Shown here: positions 1 through 8,025 of the stretch, piece by piece
How positions within the stretch are numbered: position 1 is the stretch's first letter
Layout of the letters: each line of letters begins with the position of its first letter
Assembly (NCBI GenBank): GCA_900756725.1
Contig: CAAELJ010000156.1
Location: 1 to 11,163 of the forward strand
DNA from: an uncultured Collinsella sp.
GTDB taxonomy: Bacteria; Actinomycetota; Coriobacteriia; Coriobacteriales; Coriobacteriaceae
Direction: 5' to 3'
DNA length: 11,163 nucleotides
Translations under genes and position numbers: made by a program
The notes under the pieces: model-generated
Told to the model about the DNA's origin: nothing
What the model saw: the letters and a program-made list of their open reading frames with translations, nothing else
Database searches by the model: none

Positions 1-20
1 GCCCGCGCAGCGTCGAGCGG

Positions 21-44
21 TCCGGCGTTCGTTAGAACGCCGGA
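21..44 (-). terminator. Terminator-like hairpin after the operon
   Basis: A perfect inverted repeat with 10-bp GC-rich arms (21-30 and 35-44) and a 4-nt loop begins 6 nt after the TAA of the last gene. The position fits transcription termination, but neither strand has a T-run right after the stem. It may be a weak or factor-assisted terminator, an RNA 3'-end stabiliser, or a shared hairpin between convergent genes. The remaining bases 1-20 show nothing else. Confidence 0.5.
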
Positions 45-50
45 ACAAAA

Positions 51-716
51 TTAGCCGTGATATTCGCCGTTGTATTGGATCAACGTTAGATCTTCCACGC
101 CATCGAGCGCGCGGATGGCGTCGGCATAGGGCATATCCACACCGTCCGAGAACACCTCGACGGCCATCTCGACCTTGTCACCGCGCATGGTCTTGGACTT
201 GACGGAAAACTTGGTGCGCCCAAATGCACGCACGATATCGTCGCCGGTGGTCTGACCCGTGTAGTGGATGACCATCATGTACACGCGCGCCTTGTCCTGG
301 TGGCTCGCAAAGCCGGCAATCATCACCACGATCACCACCGCCGTGAGCCCCACGAGCGCATACATACCGGCTCCCGCCGTAATGCCCGTGGTAATGGACC
401 AAAACAGATACAGCAGGTCGAGCGGGTCCTTGACCGCCGTGCGGTAGCGGACGATAGACAGAGCACCGACCATACCGAGCGAGATGACCACATTCGTCGA
501 GATCGCGAGCGTGACCATGCAGGTGAGCACGCACATGCCCACGAGCGTTACGGCAAAACTGCGCGAATACACCACGCCGGTAAAAAAGCGCTTGTACACG
601 TAATAGATCAGGATGCCCATGGCGAGCGCCACGAGCAGTGACAGGCCGATCTTGGCAGGGTCGACCTGACCAAACGCCTCCAAGACGGAGTTCTTAAAAA
701 AGTCCCTGGTGCTCAT
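51..716 (-). CDS. DUF4956 membrane protein
   Basis: A 221-residue membrane protein of uncharacterised family DUF4956. Hydrophobic segments lie near 24-42, 53-71, 75-89 and 101-135 (possibly two), followed by a soluble domain (about 140-221) with an alpha/beta ferredoxin-like pattern. The most conserved-looking stretch is SLGMVGALSIVRYRTAVKDP (79-98), where charged Arg90, Arg92 and Lys96 sit between membrane helices; it is the hallmark of the family. No enzyme motif is seen. It begins 3 nt after the VTC stop, with AGGGG about 11 nt upstream, and is the last gene of the operon (TAA at 51-53). DUF4956, VTC and CotH genes are, to my knowledge, frequent neighbours in Gram-positives, suggesting one functional unit in which this protein would be the membrane partner or channel. 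That role is inference. Confidence 0.87.
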   Translation of the reverse strand: MSTRDFFKNSVLEAFGQVDPAKIGLSLLVALAMGILIYYVYKRFFTGVVYSRSFAVTLVGMCVLTCMVTLAISTNVVISLGMVGALSIVRYRTAVKDPLDLLYLFWSITTGITAGAGMYALVGLTAVVIVVMIAGFASHQDKARVYMMVIHYTGQTTGDDIVRAFGRTKFSVKSKTMRGDKVEMAVEVFSDGVDMPYADAIRALDGVEDLTLIQYNGEYHG

Positions 717-719
717 GGT

Positions 720-1511
720 CTAAATATCCCCTCGGTTCTCAAAATCCGATTCCCAGTAATTAAATCCGCGCAGGTAGGCGGTCTTTTCGTAACACAGGCA
801 GTACTTGGAGACCGCCGTAAGCTCGACCGCACCTGGCGGCACCATATCGCGCACCAGCTGCGGGCAAAACTCGGTAAACTTGACCTCCATCACCAGCTTG
901 CCGGGCTCCAGCACGGGCAACGCGGGCAACGTCGCGTCAAAGATGTCAAAGCTCCCCACCGCCGCACGCACGTTGCTATCAAAGGTAATGCGCACGGTGC
1001 CCTCGTCCATCACCCACGGCTCGCGCTCGTAGTCCACGATGGTCCGCGGGCGCATCATGTTGCAGATGCACTCGATGTAGAACTCGCGACAGAGCGGATA
1101 GGGGCTCCTCAGCAAAAAGTCGTAGTCGCCGGCCAGAATCTGCTCAAACTCGCCACGCGTGAGTGGCGCGTCCTCCTTGTAGATCCAGCTGCCGTACTTC
1201 TTTTTGCGCTCGAGCTTAATCACCTTGTCGCTGCCGTTATAGATGCGCACGCGATATTTTTTTCGCATAAGAATACCGGCGTCTTTTTCCTCGTAGGCCG
1301 AGTTGCAGTAGTCGTCAAAGTACAGGCTGCGAATGGTGTAAACACCCGCCCGCGCATACTTGTCCAGTTTAAAAACCGGCGCCATGCGGCAGGCCAGCAC
1401 GGCGTGCTCGCCCTCGTTAATGAGATATTTGAGCTCGTGGCGGTAACGCTCCTGCGTGGCACGCACAGGCGGAGCCGTAAGGCGCTCAAGCAGCGCGCTA
1501 GCCCTCCTCAT
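720..1511 (-). CDS. VTC-domain protein (polyphosphate polymerase-like)
   Basis: A 263-residue soluble protein made up almost wholly of a VTC domain, the triphosphate-tunnel fold that makes polyphosphate from ATP in yeast Vtc4. The tunnel signature is well kept: RHELKY (24-29), SLYFDDYCNSAYEEK (62-76), KKYRVRIYN (84-92), KLERKKKYGSWIYKE (99-113), RITFDSN (174-180), MEVKF (208-212) and SKYCLCYEK (235-243). The alternating Arg/Lys/Glu residues are those expected to bind phosphate and metal. There is no signal or membrane segment, so it should act in the cytoplasm, perhaps on the membrane through the DUF4956 protein encoded 3 nt downstream. The ATG at 1509-1511 lies within the end of the CotH gene (14-nt overlap) and has TGGAGGA-type pairing 5 nt upstream (GGAGGA, 1517-1522). 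Polyphosphate synthesis has not been shown for most bacterial members, so the reaction is a family-level prediction. Confidence 0.88.
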   Translation of the reverse strand: MRRASALLERLTAPPVRATQERYRHELKYLINEGEHAVLACRMAPVFKLDKYARAGVYTIRSLYFDDYCNSAYEEKDAGILMRKKYRVRIYNGSDKVIKLERKKKYGSWIYKEDAPLTRGEFEQILAGDYDFLLRSPYPLCREFYIECICNMMRPRTIVDYEREPWVMDEGTVRITFDSNVRAAVGSFDIFDATLPALPVLEPGKLVMEVKFTEFCPQLVRDMVPPGAVELTAVSKYCLCYEKTAYLRGFNYWESDFENRGDI

Positions 1512-3267
1512 ACGTGTCCTCCACGACCTTACCGCCGTCTTGCACGTAAAAACACTTCATGCCGTAGTGTTTGCCGTCGTCGGTCACATAGTAGTCAAAC
1601 GCATCTTGCGTATAGCCGTCTGAGTTGGTGGCACGCACGCGCACAAAATACTGGCCGGTATCGGGCGCATCGCAGGTCACCTCAGGCAGCAGCACGTCCT
1701 CGGCCTTAAAAAACACGTCCTTGATGGCATAGTCACGCGCCAGCTCCACGGTATAGCGAATGTCGCGCGCCTTAAAATCGTAGGACGCATCCCAGTTAAT
1801 GCGCAGCTTACCGTTATCGATCTGCGGCACGCCAATGTAGAACGGCATGGGCTTTTTATAGCTCTCGCGAAAGCTCTTGTAGTTCTCCTCGATCTCGGAG
1901 GGAATCGCCGCGGCGATTTGCTCGTATTGGTCCTTGGTGACAGGCAGATTGTCGATATCGGGCGAAGCAAAGACCAACGATTCGGTAACCTCGCGATAAT
2001 GTCTAATCATCTTGGCCAGGCGCGCCTCGGTCATATACGAGCGCAGGTCCTTTACGGCGCGGTCGAGCTCACTGCGGAACGATTTGCTGCGCAGCGCACG
2101 ATTGAATAGCACGTTGCCCCAGTAGTTGCTTACGCCGCGCTCCCAGCTCGCATAGTCCGAGAACCCGGCAAGAGAAAGCTCCAGCTTACGCAGCATTCCG
2201 TCGTTATCCCAATCTAAAAAGTACCAGGTATTTGAGTTGAGCGGGCTGTACAGATAACAGTTACGGTTCTGAGTATCGCAGTTGCCCGTCAGGATCTGAA
2301 ACGCCAGCCAATAGACCAGATTCTCGGTATCAAAGTAGGTGTCGAGCACGTTATCGATCTTTTGCGATTCGTCGTTGAGCGCATCGAGCATCTCGATGAG
2401 CTTGGTGTGGTCCGAATCGCCCTTAATCTCGAGCATGCCCTCAAAGGTAGCCTGGTTGTAGTCGGGATCGTCGGCAAGCTTAATGGTGTCCTCGCAGCGA
2501 TGGAAATCAAAGCTGTTCACCTTGTACAGGTGCCCGCTCTTATCCAGGCCATGTGCCTTAAGCGCCGTCTTGTTGAGCTGCTCCACCTGCGTAAACAGGC
2601 CGTAGTCCTCAAAGGTATCGTTGGACTTTTCGGTCTGGTCGCACACCCACAGATGCACAAACTGCGTGCGCAGGCCCATCATCTGGGGAATTCCGCGGAT
2701 AAGGTCGTAGGCCATCTTGTTGCGAAAACGCATACCCTCGCCCATGTGCTTGTTGAGCGCAATCGCGCGCTGCTGGCGCCAGGTGCCCTTGCCTTTTTTG
2801 AGCTCCACCTTGTAATTCTTTTGCGTGTAGGAGCTCGATGTCTGGCCGCGCACCTGCACGGTGGCATTGGGCGCGTCCTCGCCATAGCCAACCTCGCCGG
2901 CCACCGGGCCGTCTTCGTCGCCCGGCTGCAGCAGGCCCATAACCTGATAGCGCGTCACGCCCATGTCGGCATAGTCATACACCGAGTACGTGTTGATCTC
3001 GGCCCAGCTATGGTCCGTGTTCTCGGAGCTGTTGCCGCGAGAGACCGTCAGATACATGGTCACAATGCCCGAGTCATCATAGACCTCGTAGAGCTCGTCC
3101 TTATCGCGCAGGTGCTTGGTACCGTCCGAGGCCTCGGCCTTTTTAATCTTGTCCTGCTTTTTGACCTTTTTGGTGGAGGAGTCTTCCTGCACCGAGCAGC
3201 CCGAAAGCAGCAGCGCGCCGGCAGCCGCTTCAATCAGGCGACGGCGAGACATCATCCTATCGGTCAT
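1498..3267 (-). CDS. CotH-kinase family lipoprotein
   Basis: An exported protein of the CotH family, atypical secreted kinases first known from spore coat protein CotH. The 589 residues start with a basic n-region carrying SRRR (7-10), a hydrophobic stretch, and a lipobox LSGC with Cys24 as predicted lipid anchor. The arginines also fit a Tat signal. A Lys/Asp/Ser-rich linker (25-60) follows. The kinase-like domain (about 65-440) shows VRGQTSSSY (139-147), NYKVELKK (151-158), TGNCDTQNRNCYLY (327-340, Asp331) and FLDWDND (350-356), matching the phosphate-binding and Asp motifs of CotH kinases. The end (about 474-562) resembles a fibronectin-III-like beta domain. The start at 3265-3267 has GGGGAGGT 4 nt upstream; ATGs at codons 5 and 6 have no usable site. 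The substrate is unknown. Nothing nearby points to sporulation, so a surface protein or polymer is the likelier target. Confidence 0.87.
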   Translation of the reverse strand: MTDRMMSRRRLIEAAAGALLLSGCSVQEDSSTKKVKKQDKIKKAEASDGTKHLRDKDELYEVYDDSGIVTMYLTVSRGNSSENTDHSWAEINTYSVYDYADMGVTRYQVMGLLQPGDEDGPVAGEVGYGEDAPNATVQVRGQTSSSYTQKNYKVELKKGKGTWRQQRAIALNKHMGEGMRFRNKMAYDLIRGIPQMMGLRTQFVHLWVCDQTEKSNDTFEDYGLFTQVEQLNKTALKAHGLDKSGHLYKVNSFDFHRCEDTIKLADDPDYNQATFEGMLEIKGDSDHTKLIEMLDALNDESQKIDNVLDTYFDTENLVYWLAFQILTGNCDTQNRNCYLYSPLNSNTWYFLDWDNDGMLRKLELSLAGFSDYASWERGVSNYWGNVLFNRALRSKSFRSELDRAVKDLRSYMTEARLAKMIRHYREVTESLVFASPDIDNLPVTKDQYEQIAAAIPSEIEENYKSFRESYKKPMPFYIGVPQIDNGKLRINWDASYDFKARDIRYTVELARDYAIKDVFFKAEDVLLPEVTCDAPDTGQYFVRVRATNSDGYTQDAFDYYVTDDGKHYGMKCFYVQDGGKVVEDTYEEG

Positions 3268-4801
3268 CAGAACCTCCCCAATGGTTACGGTACACGCGAA
3301 CTACTGCGCGCTGAAACGCGCCGTGCGGCACGCCCTTGCGGCGGCACTCCTCATAGCGCTGCTCGGCACGGTCGAGCAAGCGGCCCAGCTGTGTAAAACG
3401 ACCCGTTTTGTCGGTCGCCACCATAGGCTGTTGACTCAGGATACGATACGGTAAGTTGGCGGTATAGGTATCGAGCCGCAGCAGCGCCACGATAAAAAAC
3501 ACCACCGCACCCAACAAAAAGCCAAAGCCGTAAAACTGCTGCGGCAAAAGCAACGACACGGCGGTCGCCAGCCCTGCCACACCGGCAAACAGGCCCGAGG
3601 CCAGAACGGCTCCCTTGTAGTCGGTAAAGTACAGCAAGATAAGCAGGATCGTGTTGCCCACGGCATACAGGCCGTAGCCTACGCATAACGTGCGAAAATA
3701 CCCGTGCATAAGATTGTTAAAGCCCAGCGGCAGGGCCGAGAGCACTGTAGTCTCGAGCGAGATGACCGCCGCGGTCACAAACAGCTGCTTGAGCGCGCAA
3801 AAGCGCAGTTCGCTGTTGAGCGTGGAGAGCATCTCCTCCTCGGCCACCACAATATCGCCCACCACGCCGCCGTCGTTGAACAGGCTGTAGTAGTCACGGT
3901 AGCGCGGATAAAAGTTGACCTCGACCGACACCACAAAGTTGACGGTCGTGGCAAGGATGGTCAAAAACGCGATGAGCGCCGGCACATCGTGGTAGGGCGC
4001 GCCATAAAACAAGCCCTTGACCTGCACGCCAATGGGACCGGCCCAAATAATCACCAGGTGCGCAAAGAGCCCTAGGTTGGTAAACAGGCCCGTGAGCGCC
4101 AGCGGCATAAACTGATCGAGCCATTGCAAAAAGAGCCAGGGGCTGCGGTCACTCTGCGGAAAATACCGGTAAAGCAGCACCACGTCCCAGACGAGCATGA
4201 CGCCGTAGCCCAAAGCAACTGATGCCAACAGGCCCTCGACCGGCGGCAGCCCCAGTGCCAGCGCGGCCAGGGCGCACAGGCAAGCCACGCCGATGGCGGC
4301 CGCAAAGCTGCACAGGATGCCGCGGTAGTCTTTGATGGCCGTGAGATAGCTCATGCCGTTCCAGTTGACGATCATAATGTTGAACAGCCACAGGCATAGC
4401 AGCCCCTGCAGCAGCGTGGCGCCCGAGAACAGCAAAAAAACGCCGTAGAGCACCGTGCCCGCAACGAGCATGACAGCATTGGAGCCCCAAAACGACGGCA
4501 GTATCTCATCCTCGCGCTCGGCAAACAACATATCAGCCAAAAAGCGCGTGACCGGCATGGAGAAAAAGCTCGTGAGCGTAAGCGAGGCCAGCAGTGTGTA
4601 GGTCACCATGCACACCAGCAGATCCTGGTTGGCACGGCCCACACCCCACAGACCGCACAGCACCAAAATACCCACCTGCAGCAGCACACCCAGCAGCATG
4701 GGGCCCGTGCATACGATGCCGGCGTAGCCGTAAGCGCGCATCGTGGCAAACAGGCCCTTGCGCCTAAACAGGCGCTTGAGCTCAAAACCAATTCCGGCCA
4801 C
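3257..4801 (-). CDS. pelG: PelG: multi-pass inner-membrane Pel transporter
   Basis: A 514-residue polytopic membrane protein of the PelG family, related to Wzx/MATE-type flippases and thought to carry the polymer across the membrane with PelD, PelE and PelF. The N-terminus MAGIGFELKRLFRRKG and the following GYAGIVCTGPML are family-typical. About a dozen hydrophobic segments are spread between 25 and 445. The last 65 or so residues (about 450-514) are hydrophilic and basic, a cytoplasmic tail beyond the roughly 456 residues I recall for Pseudomonas PelG. The start is GTG at 4799-4801, 3 nt after the pelF TAG, with AGGGGGAG 6 nt upstream. The TAG stop overlaps the start of the CotH gene by 11 nt, which ties the downstream module to the pel genes. 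Confidence 0.92.
   Translation of the reverse strand: MAGIGFELKRLFRRKGLFATMRAYGYAGIVCTGPMLLGVLLQVGILVLCGLWGVGRANQDLLVCMVTYTLLASLTLTSFFSMPVTRFLADMLFAEREDEILPSFWGSNAVMLVAGTVLYGVFLLFSGATLLQGLLCLWLFNIMIVNWNGMSYLTAIKDYRGILCSFAAAIGVACLCALAALALGLPPVEGLLASVALGYGVMLVWDVVLLYRYFPQSDRSPWLFLQWLDQFMPLALTGLFTNLGLFAHLVIIWAGPIGVQVKGLFYGAPYHDVPALIAFLTILATTVNFVVSVEVNFYPRYRDYYSLFNDGGVVGDIVVAEEEMLSTLNSELRFCALKQLFVTAAVISLETTVLSALPLGFNNLMHGYFRTLCVGYGLYAVGNTILLILLYFTDYKGAVLASGLFAGVAGLATAVSLLLPQQFYGFGFLLGAVVFFIVALLRLDTYTANLPYRILSQQPMVATDKTGRFTQLGRLLDRAEQRYEECRRKGVPHGAFQRAVVRVYRNHWGGSDDR
3272..3279 (-). promoter_or_regulatory. Ribosome binding site of the CotH-kinase gene
   Basis: GGGGAGGT on the minus strand ends 4 nt before ATG 3265-3267, inside pelG. 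It chooses this start over the ATG pair at codons 5-6. Confidence 0.6.
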
Positions 4802-4804
4802 CGG

Positions 4805-6232
4805 CTACTCCCCCTCTCTGGGCAGGTTAAACGCACACGCCGTCTCGTCGTACAGCGCGCGATAGTTGGCGAGCATCTGCTCGTGCAAAAAGTACGTGGC
4901 AACGCGACGCTGCCCGCGCTCCCCCATCTCAATGCGACGGGCGCGGCTCACGCACATGCGCTCCATGGCATCGGCCAAGCCCTTGCGATACATGGGCGGC
5001 GTCACAAAACCCGCCACGCCAAAGTCGTCGCCCGGGGCGCCTTCGAGCAGCTCGCGACAGCAGCCCACCTCTGTCGTCACGCAGGGACGGCGCGCTGCAA
5101 GCGACTCCAGCACGCTGAGCGGCTGGCCCTCGGAGATGCTCGTCAAAATGGTAAAGTCGAGCTTTTCCATGTACTCGACCACGTTGACGCGGCCGGTAAA
5201 GATCAGGTCGCGCACGCCCAGGGTATCGACCAGCGCATGGCACTCGGCGCCGTACTCTTCGTCGTCCACGCCGCCCATAATGTGCAGGCGCACCTGGGGC
5301 AGGCGCTCGTGCAGCTCAAAGAAGGCATAGATCATGGTCTTGACGTCCTTGATAGGCGCCAGACGCACCACCGCGCCAATGTCCACCCAGCCGTCATCGG
5401 GCTTTAAGGGAATATCCTTAAAGCGGTCAAACTGGATGCCGTTGGGGATGACCAGACATTTGTCAGCATCGCAGCCCATATCGATCTGCGTCTTGCGGGC
5501 GTTATGAAACAAGCTCGTCACGCGGAAGGCGCGGCGGTAGATCTCCTCCGAAAGCAGGTAGAAAAAGCGAATCCAGCGGTCCTTAAACGACGGCACCACC
5601 CAGTCGGCGCGAATGATCTCTTCCTCGCGCTCGCGGGTATAAATGCCGTGCTCAGTCAGCAGCACCGGAGCCTGGTGAACGCTTGAGCCCAGGCAGGCGA
5701 GCAGGCCGCCGTAGCCGGTCGAGATGGTGTGATACACATCAGCCACCGGCACCTCGCTGCCCAGAAGGTAGAGCACGGGCAGCAGCATCGAGCGCATGGT
5801 GTGGAATGCATCGGCAAAGGGCGTGTATGGGTACTCGGCCAGGCACACGTCGCGAAAGATATCCATAAACGTGCGGCTCTGCAAAAACGAGAGCGGATGC
5901 ACGCGACGGCGCTGGAAGATATCGAACAACACGTCCCAGTCCGGATTGGAGAGCGACACCAGGCGGCGCAGCGCCTCGCGCTCGCGGGCGTTAAAGTCGG
6001 CCTCTTCTTGCTCGCCCGAAAGCCGCAGGGCGTCGTCCAGAAACACCTCGTGTACCTCGACCACGTTTTTGGGTAGCTCGTAGACAAACTTGCCGCGGTC
6101 GGCAGCATGCGCGCCAATCACCCACAGCACAAACTCGTGCTCGGGCATGGCCTGGATGTAGCCGTGCATCCAGGTAGATACGCCGCCGTGCACATAGGGG
6201 TAGCAACCCTCGAGTACCAAGCAGATTCTCAT
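4805..6232 (-). CDS. pelF: PelF: GT4-family glycosyltransferase, Pel polymerase
   Basis: Cytoplasmic retaining glycosyltransferase (family GT4) that builds the Pel chain from a nucleotide sugar, UDP-GalNAc in characterised systems. The 475 residues begin MRICLVLEGCYPYVHGG, with the GGV loop near 16-18 typical of PelF. A TEHGIYTRERE segment lies near 193-203, the IPNGI hinge at 262-266, and the VVRLAPIKDVKT nucleotide-binding stretch near 288-299. The EX7E motif of retaining GT4 enzymes is SEGQPLSVLE (Glu368 and Glu376). The frame stays open upstream to 6469, but that part is an out-of-frame reading of pelA. The start at 6230-6232 is fixed by AAGGAGG 10 nt upstream, by the ATGA overlap with the pelA stop, and by the family's usual N-terminus. 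It ends in TAG 3 nt before pelG. Confidence 0.93.
   Translation of the reverse strand: MRICLVLEGCYPYVHGGVSTWMHGYIQAMPEHEFVLWVIGAHAADRGKFVYELPKNVVEVHEVFLDDALRLSGEQEEADFNAREREALRRLVSLSNPDWDVLFDIFQRRRVHPLSFLQSRTFMDIFRDVCLAEYPYTPFADAFHTMRSMLLPVLYLLGSEVPVADVYHTISTGYGGLLACLGSSVHQAPVLLTEHGIYTREREEEIIRADWVVPSFKDRWIRFFYLLSEEIYRRAFRVTSLFHNARKTQIDMGCDADKCLVIPNGIQFDRFKDIPLKPDDGWVDIGAVVRLAPIKDVKTMIYAFFELHERLPQVRLHIMGGVDDEEYGAECHALVDTLGVRDLIFTGRVNVVEYMEKLDFTILTSISEGQPLSVLESLAARRPCVTTEVGCCRELLEGAPGDDFGVAGFVTPPMYRKGLADAMERMCVSRARRIEMGERGQRRVATYFLHEQMLANYRALYDETACAFNLPREGE
4808..4815 (-). promoter_or_regulatory. Ribosome binding site supporting the GTG start of pelG
   Basis: AGGGGGAG on the minus strand ends 6 nt before GTG 4799-4801. 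The pelF stop codon lies in the spacer, a typical coupled arrangement. Confidence 0.6.
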
Positions 6233-8025
6233 TTGTCGCCACCCTCCTTGCGTGCAATGGTCACCGTCTTGTCCGTAGCTTTGACCAGGTACAGGTCGCC
6301 CGTCAGATGCGTAATCTCGCCACCCGTGACTGCACCGGGCTCGCCGTTGTTGGCGCGGAACATGAGCCACACCTCGTCGTGGAAATTGCCCAGGCTGATC
6401 GTCCAGGCATCCGCGCCTGTGTCCACGCCCACCGTCACGGACGAAAAACGTTGGATGGCGCCCGAGCATTCCGAACCGGTCTGGCGCCGCAGGTCGGGCG
6501 CAGACTTGGTAAGCCAGTCCAGGTAGTCGGTCAGGCCGCCCTTGTAGACCTCCCAGCCCTCCCTAGCGCCGCGATCGGGATCCAGTAGGTCGTCCGGATG
6601 CATAAAGTGCGTACTCACGTAGTGCATGTTGAGCTCGGACACGGCAGCCAGGCGCATGTAGGAATCGTCGACCATGCCGCCCGAGACAATACGCGGCTGC
6701 TCCACAATGCCATCGCTCGCCACGCCAAACTCCTGCACGTACGGCAGGTCGGTGCCATCCTCAAAATACGTACTGGCGATGGCCTTAATGCGCGGAACGT
6801 CGGTGCCGATAAGCTTGCGCGCACGGGCCGAAAGGATATTCGACGGTGGCACATAGACCGAGCCGTGCGCGTTGGGCAGTACCTCGTCCTGGAAGGCTAT
6901 AAGCTCGTTGAGCGATGCGACGAGCGTCTCCTTGTTCTTCCACGTCTTGTAGTCGTACAGTGTGCCATAGTCGGTATCCCAGAACGCCAGCGGCTGATGG
7001 TTGTAGCCGTGGAAACCCAGCTCTCCGCCCATCTGCAGCAGCATGCCGCCAAAGTAGCGGAACTGCGTGGTATCGGCCTGGCGCGCGGGCTCGGTCTGGT
7101 TGACCGCGTCCTCGTAGTTTTCGATCATCACGCCGGTAAAGCGAACGCCATATTTTTGCGCGAGCTTTTGCAGATCGGGCCACCAGACCTTGGCATAAAA
7201 GTCGGCGATAGAAAGCCCGTAGTCGCGCTTGATGTAGGTGCCGTCGCCCGAGGGCACGGGGCTGGGAAAGTCGTCGAGGTAGAAGACGGCGCTGTTGATG
7301 ACGGGGTAGGCCGTGGCATCGCCCAGCAGGCTGATCGCCGCGGCGTAAAAACCGCGCATGACCTTGTCATAGATACCGATATTGCATACCACGGTGCGCC
7401 CGCTACCGCAGTCATTCGACCAAATGAGCGGGGCGCCCGCATCGCCGGTCTTAGCCCACACACGAGCCGTCTCGCGCAGCGAAACCGAAAGTGACGAATC
7501 AAAGGGGTCCGAGAGCTCGTAGCGCTCTCCCCCGCCCAGCATAAAGTCCTCGCTCGGCACAATGCTTTCGGCTTTTACATAGTCATATCCGGCAGATTCA
7601 ATGCCAAGCTTGGGAGCAATCACTTGCAGATAGCCCGAGTTATCCGGAGGCATGGCGAGCATAAGCGAACCGCCGGCACTCACCCAACTCATAATGTCGC
7701 TCAGGTGCGTACCGAGCCCATCGAGCGACGGCATGAGCAAAATCACGCGATCGTAGGAGGTCAGCGAGGGAATGGCATCCGCGCCGTCCAGGGCAAGGTC
7801 CACGTCGCAGTGCGCGATCTTCATGTCGAGCAGAATCTGGTCGAACTGCTCCTTTACGTCCTCGACGCCAGCTTGATCGGAATCGGTAATGACCAGGCAC
7901 GTGGGCTTTTGGCCAAATATTGCCGAGGAGGCCGGCACCGCATCGTTGGCGGCAAGCATCCCCAGCTTATGCTGGCCCGCACTGTACTGTACGCCGGCGC
8001 GCTCCACCAGCAGCACGGCGGCCAT
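6229..8025 (-). CDS. pelA: PelA-type polysaccharide deacetylase (DUF2194/CE4-like), N-terminally interrupted by a TGA
   Basis: Extracytoplasmic deacetylase expected to remove acetyl groups from Pel amino sugars. In the open 598-residue frame: an alpha/beta domain of the type preceding the PelA deacetylase (about 40-235); a polysaccharide-deacetylase barrel (about 240-510) with LDDFP (Asp251, Asp252), HGYNH (His339, His343, the HxxxH metal motif), VPPS (392-395) and THFMHPDD (472-479); and a C-terminal beta-rich domain (about 520-598). No GH166-type hydrolase domain is present, matching the deacetylase-only PelA of Gram-positive loci. The true start is probably ATG 8107-8109, which overlaps the pelE stop and has AGGAGG 4 nt upstream, but codon 23 of that frame is TGA (8041-8043), inside the single membrane helix. 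The frame after it is intact. Initiation at 8025 would leave about eight hydrophobic residues, too few for export. Its stop overlaps the pelF start as ATGA. Confidence 0.82.
   Translation of the reverse strand: MAAVLLVERAGVQYSAGQHKLGMLAANDAVPASSAIFGQKPTCLVITDSDQAGVEDVKEQFDQILLDMKIAHCDVDLALDGADAIPSLTSYDRVILLMPSLDGLGTHLSDIMSWVSAGGSLMLAMPPDNSGYLQVIAPKLGIESAGYDYVKAESIVPSEDFMLGGGERYELSDPFDSSLSVSLRETARVWAKTGDAGAPLIWSNDCGSGRTVVCNIGIYDKVMRGFYAAAISLLGDATAYPVINSAVFYLDDFPSPVPSGDGTYIKRDYGLSIADFYAKVWWPDLQKLAQKYGVRFTGVMIENYEDAVNQTEPARQADTTQFRYFGGMLLQMGGELGFHGYNHQPLAFWDTDYGTLYDYKTWKNKETLVASLNELIAFQDEVLPNAHGSVYVPPSNILSARARKLIGTDVPRIKAIASTYFEDGTDLPYVQEFGVASDGIVEQPRIVSGGMVDDSYMRLAAVSELNMHYVSTHFMHPDDLLDPDRGAREGWEVYKGGLTDYLDWLTKSAPDLRRQTGSECSGAIQRFSSVTVGVDTGADAWTISLGNFHDEVWLMFRANNGEPGAVTGGEITHLTGDLYLVKATDKTVTIARKEGGDK
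6243..6249 (-). promoter_or_regulatory. Ribosome binding site fixing the pelF start
   Basis: AAGGAGG on the minus strand lies 10 nt before ATG 6230-6232, inside the end of pelA. It decides against the longer reading that begins at 6469. Confidence 0.8.

Noticed and set aside
1498..3267. CotH as evidence for a spore coat locus
   Set aside because: No coat or sporulation gene is nearby, and the CotH kinase family is widespread in non-spore-formers; the lipoprotein signal and pel context point to the cell surface.
2362..3396. Plus-strand open frame of 344 codons across the CotH and pelG boundary
   Set aside because: It is antisense to well-identified CotH and PelG motifs and its protein shows low-complexity Leu/Val/His/Ala composition with no family resemblance.
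6233..6469. Upstream extension of pelF
   Set aside because: The 79 added residues are an off-frame reading of pelA with no family similarity; the ATG at 6230-6232 has AAGGAGG at the right distance and gives the normal PelF N-terminus.
6598..7494. Plus-strand open frame of 298 codons
   Set aside because: It is antisense to the deacetylase barrel motifs and has no ribosome site or domain of its own that I can see.
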